A stretch of 58,085 nucleotides of DNA, from NCBI GenBank assembly GCA_030057915.1, contig JASGUC010000061.1, forward strand, positions 1 through 58,085, written 5' to 3'. Positions 57,853 through 58,085 of the stretch are shown in pieces (position 1 is the first letter of the stretch; each line of letters opens with the position of its first letter). The position numbers and the translations under genes are program-made. The DNA is from Pseudomonadota bacterium. GTDB lineage: Bacteria; Desulfobacterota; Syntrophia; Syntrophales; UBA8958. The notes under the pieces were generated by a model that did no database searches, was not told the origin of the DNA, and saw only the letters and a list, made by a program, of their open reading frames with translations.

Positions 57853-58085
57853 CTATTCCTTCCTCTTCAGCAAGTATTCCCTGAGGGCGACGGCTTGATT
57901 GCATTCGTTGTCGCTTGCGGAATAGAGAAGGGTGACGCGTCCTTTTGCCGCAAGGTCGCGGAGCCGCTTCACCATTTCTGGTTTTTCCCCAAGTTCGGAA
58001 AAATAGCGGCTCTTGAATTCCTCCCATCGGGCTCGATCATGATTGAACCATTTCCGTCTCCGTGCCGGGCGCGACATCCTTCAGC
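57853..58085 (-). pseudogene. DUF488 (YeaO-like) protein, frameshifted and cut by window edge
   Basis: The last 70 or so codons encode a DUF488/YeaO-type C-terminus: RKWFNHDRARWEEFKSRY and RVTLLYSASDNECNQAVALREYL. The family residues that should precede it (LKDVAPGTE, as in WLKDLAPSTELRKWF) are present at the window edge but in another frame; the switch is near 58052, where a leucine codon is reduced to one base. The gene is therefore either broken or carries a sequencing error. An ATG at 58077 allows a 74-residue reading, which lacks the N-terminal half of the family. Confidence 0.65.

Noticed and set aside
57785..58027. 80-codon minus-strand frame overlapping the DUF488 remnant
   Set aside because: It is out of frame with the recognisable DUF488 residues and crosses the 24-bp palindrome.

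Overview
The window is a GC-rich bacterial chromosome segment dominated by housekeeping genes. Gene content and order (miaB-bfn-xerC-hslV-hslU, arg and dap/lys genes in one run, pgsA followed by tRNA-Gly and tRNA-Cys, a GH57-GT5 glycogen synthase fusion, UPF0280) and the many short dispersed repeats between genes suggest a Gram-negative anaerobe of the former Deltaproteobacteria (Desulfobacterota, possibly the Syntrophales). This placement is inference; no rRNA or taxon-specific marker is present.

Layout. 1-364: AT-rich edge with short direct repeats and a XerC/D (dif)-like site that ends at the stop codon of the first gene. 365-7079 (minus): dtd, a DUF1285-like gene, guaB, dnaE, UPF0280. 7286-13254 (plus): radical SAM/B12 protein, small membrane protein, an active/inactive M16 peptidase pair, M20 peptidase. 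13797-17604 (plus): phoH, pgpH-type HD phosphodiesterase, ybeY. 17954-19943 (minus): PpiC-type lipoprotein and a metallo-beta-lactamase-fold protein. 20241-21668 (plus): MATE transporter. 21960-27759 (minus): cold-shock protein, oppF, oppD, leucyl aminopeptidase, tRNA-Cys, tRNA-Gly, alpha/beta hydrolase, pgsA. 28183-45102 (minus): a run of 18 tightly packed genes: tal, a YHS-like protein, folK, dapB, dapA, lysA, an LptM-like lipoprotein, argH, argG, argF, argD, argB, hslU, hslV, xerC, bifunctional nuclease, miaB, EamA transporter. 45410-50004 (plus): two paralogous MTA/SAH-deaminase-type amidohydrolases and a DUF4139 protein. 50524-53226 (minus): GH57-GT5 fusion. 53386-57243 (plus): hrpA. The right edge holds a DUF488 gene with an apparent frameshift.

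I found no CRISPR array, phage, toxin-antitoxin or defence system, and no clear new multi-gene system. The unusual content is in the non-coding DNA. At least four dispersed repeat families occur. R1 is an 89-bp palindromic element built on TGTCATTTCGACCGAAGGGA; it sits at all four convergent gene junctions and also inside the arg run. R2 has GAGACCTTTGAAAAA arms. R3 is a roughly 75-bp inverted pair around pepA-pgsA. R4 is a 71-bp element, nearly identical in two inverted copies 6.6 kb apart, each followed after exactly 20 nt by TTGACGGGGC and a plausible promoter (phoH operon and ppiC operon). Other oddities are a 27-nt tandem repeat that adds a 9-residue repeat tail to MiaB, hairpin-plus-T-run structures just upstream of the ribosome binding sites of csp and pepA, and OppD/OppF ATPases without permeases next to a leucyl aminopeptidase.
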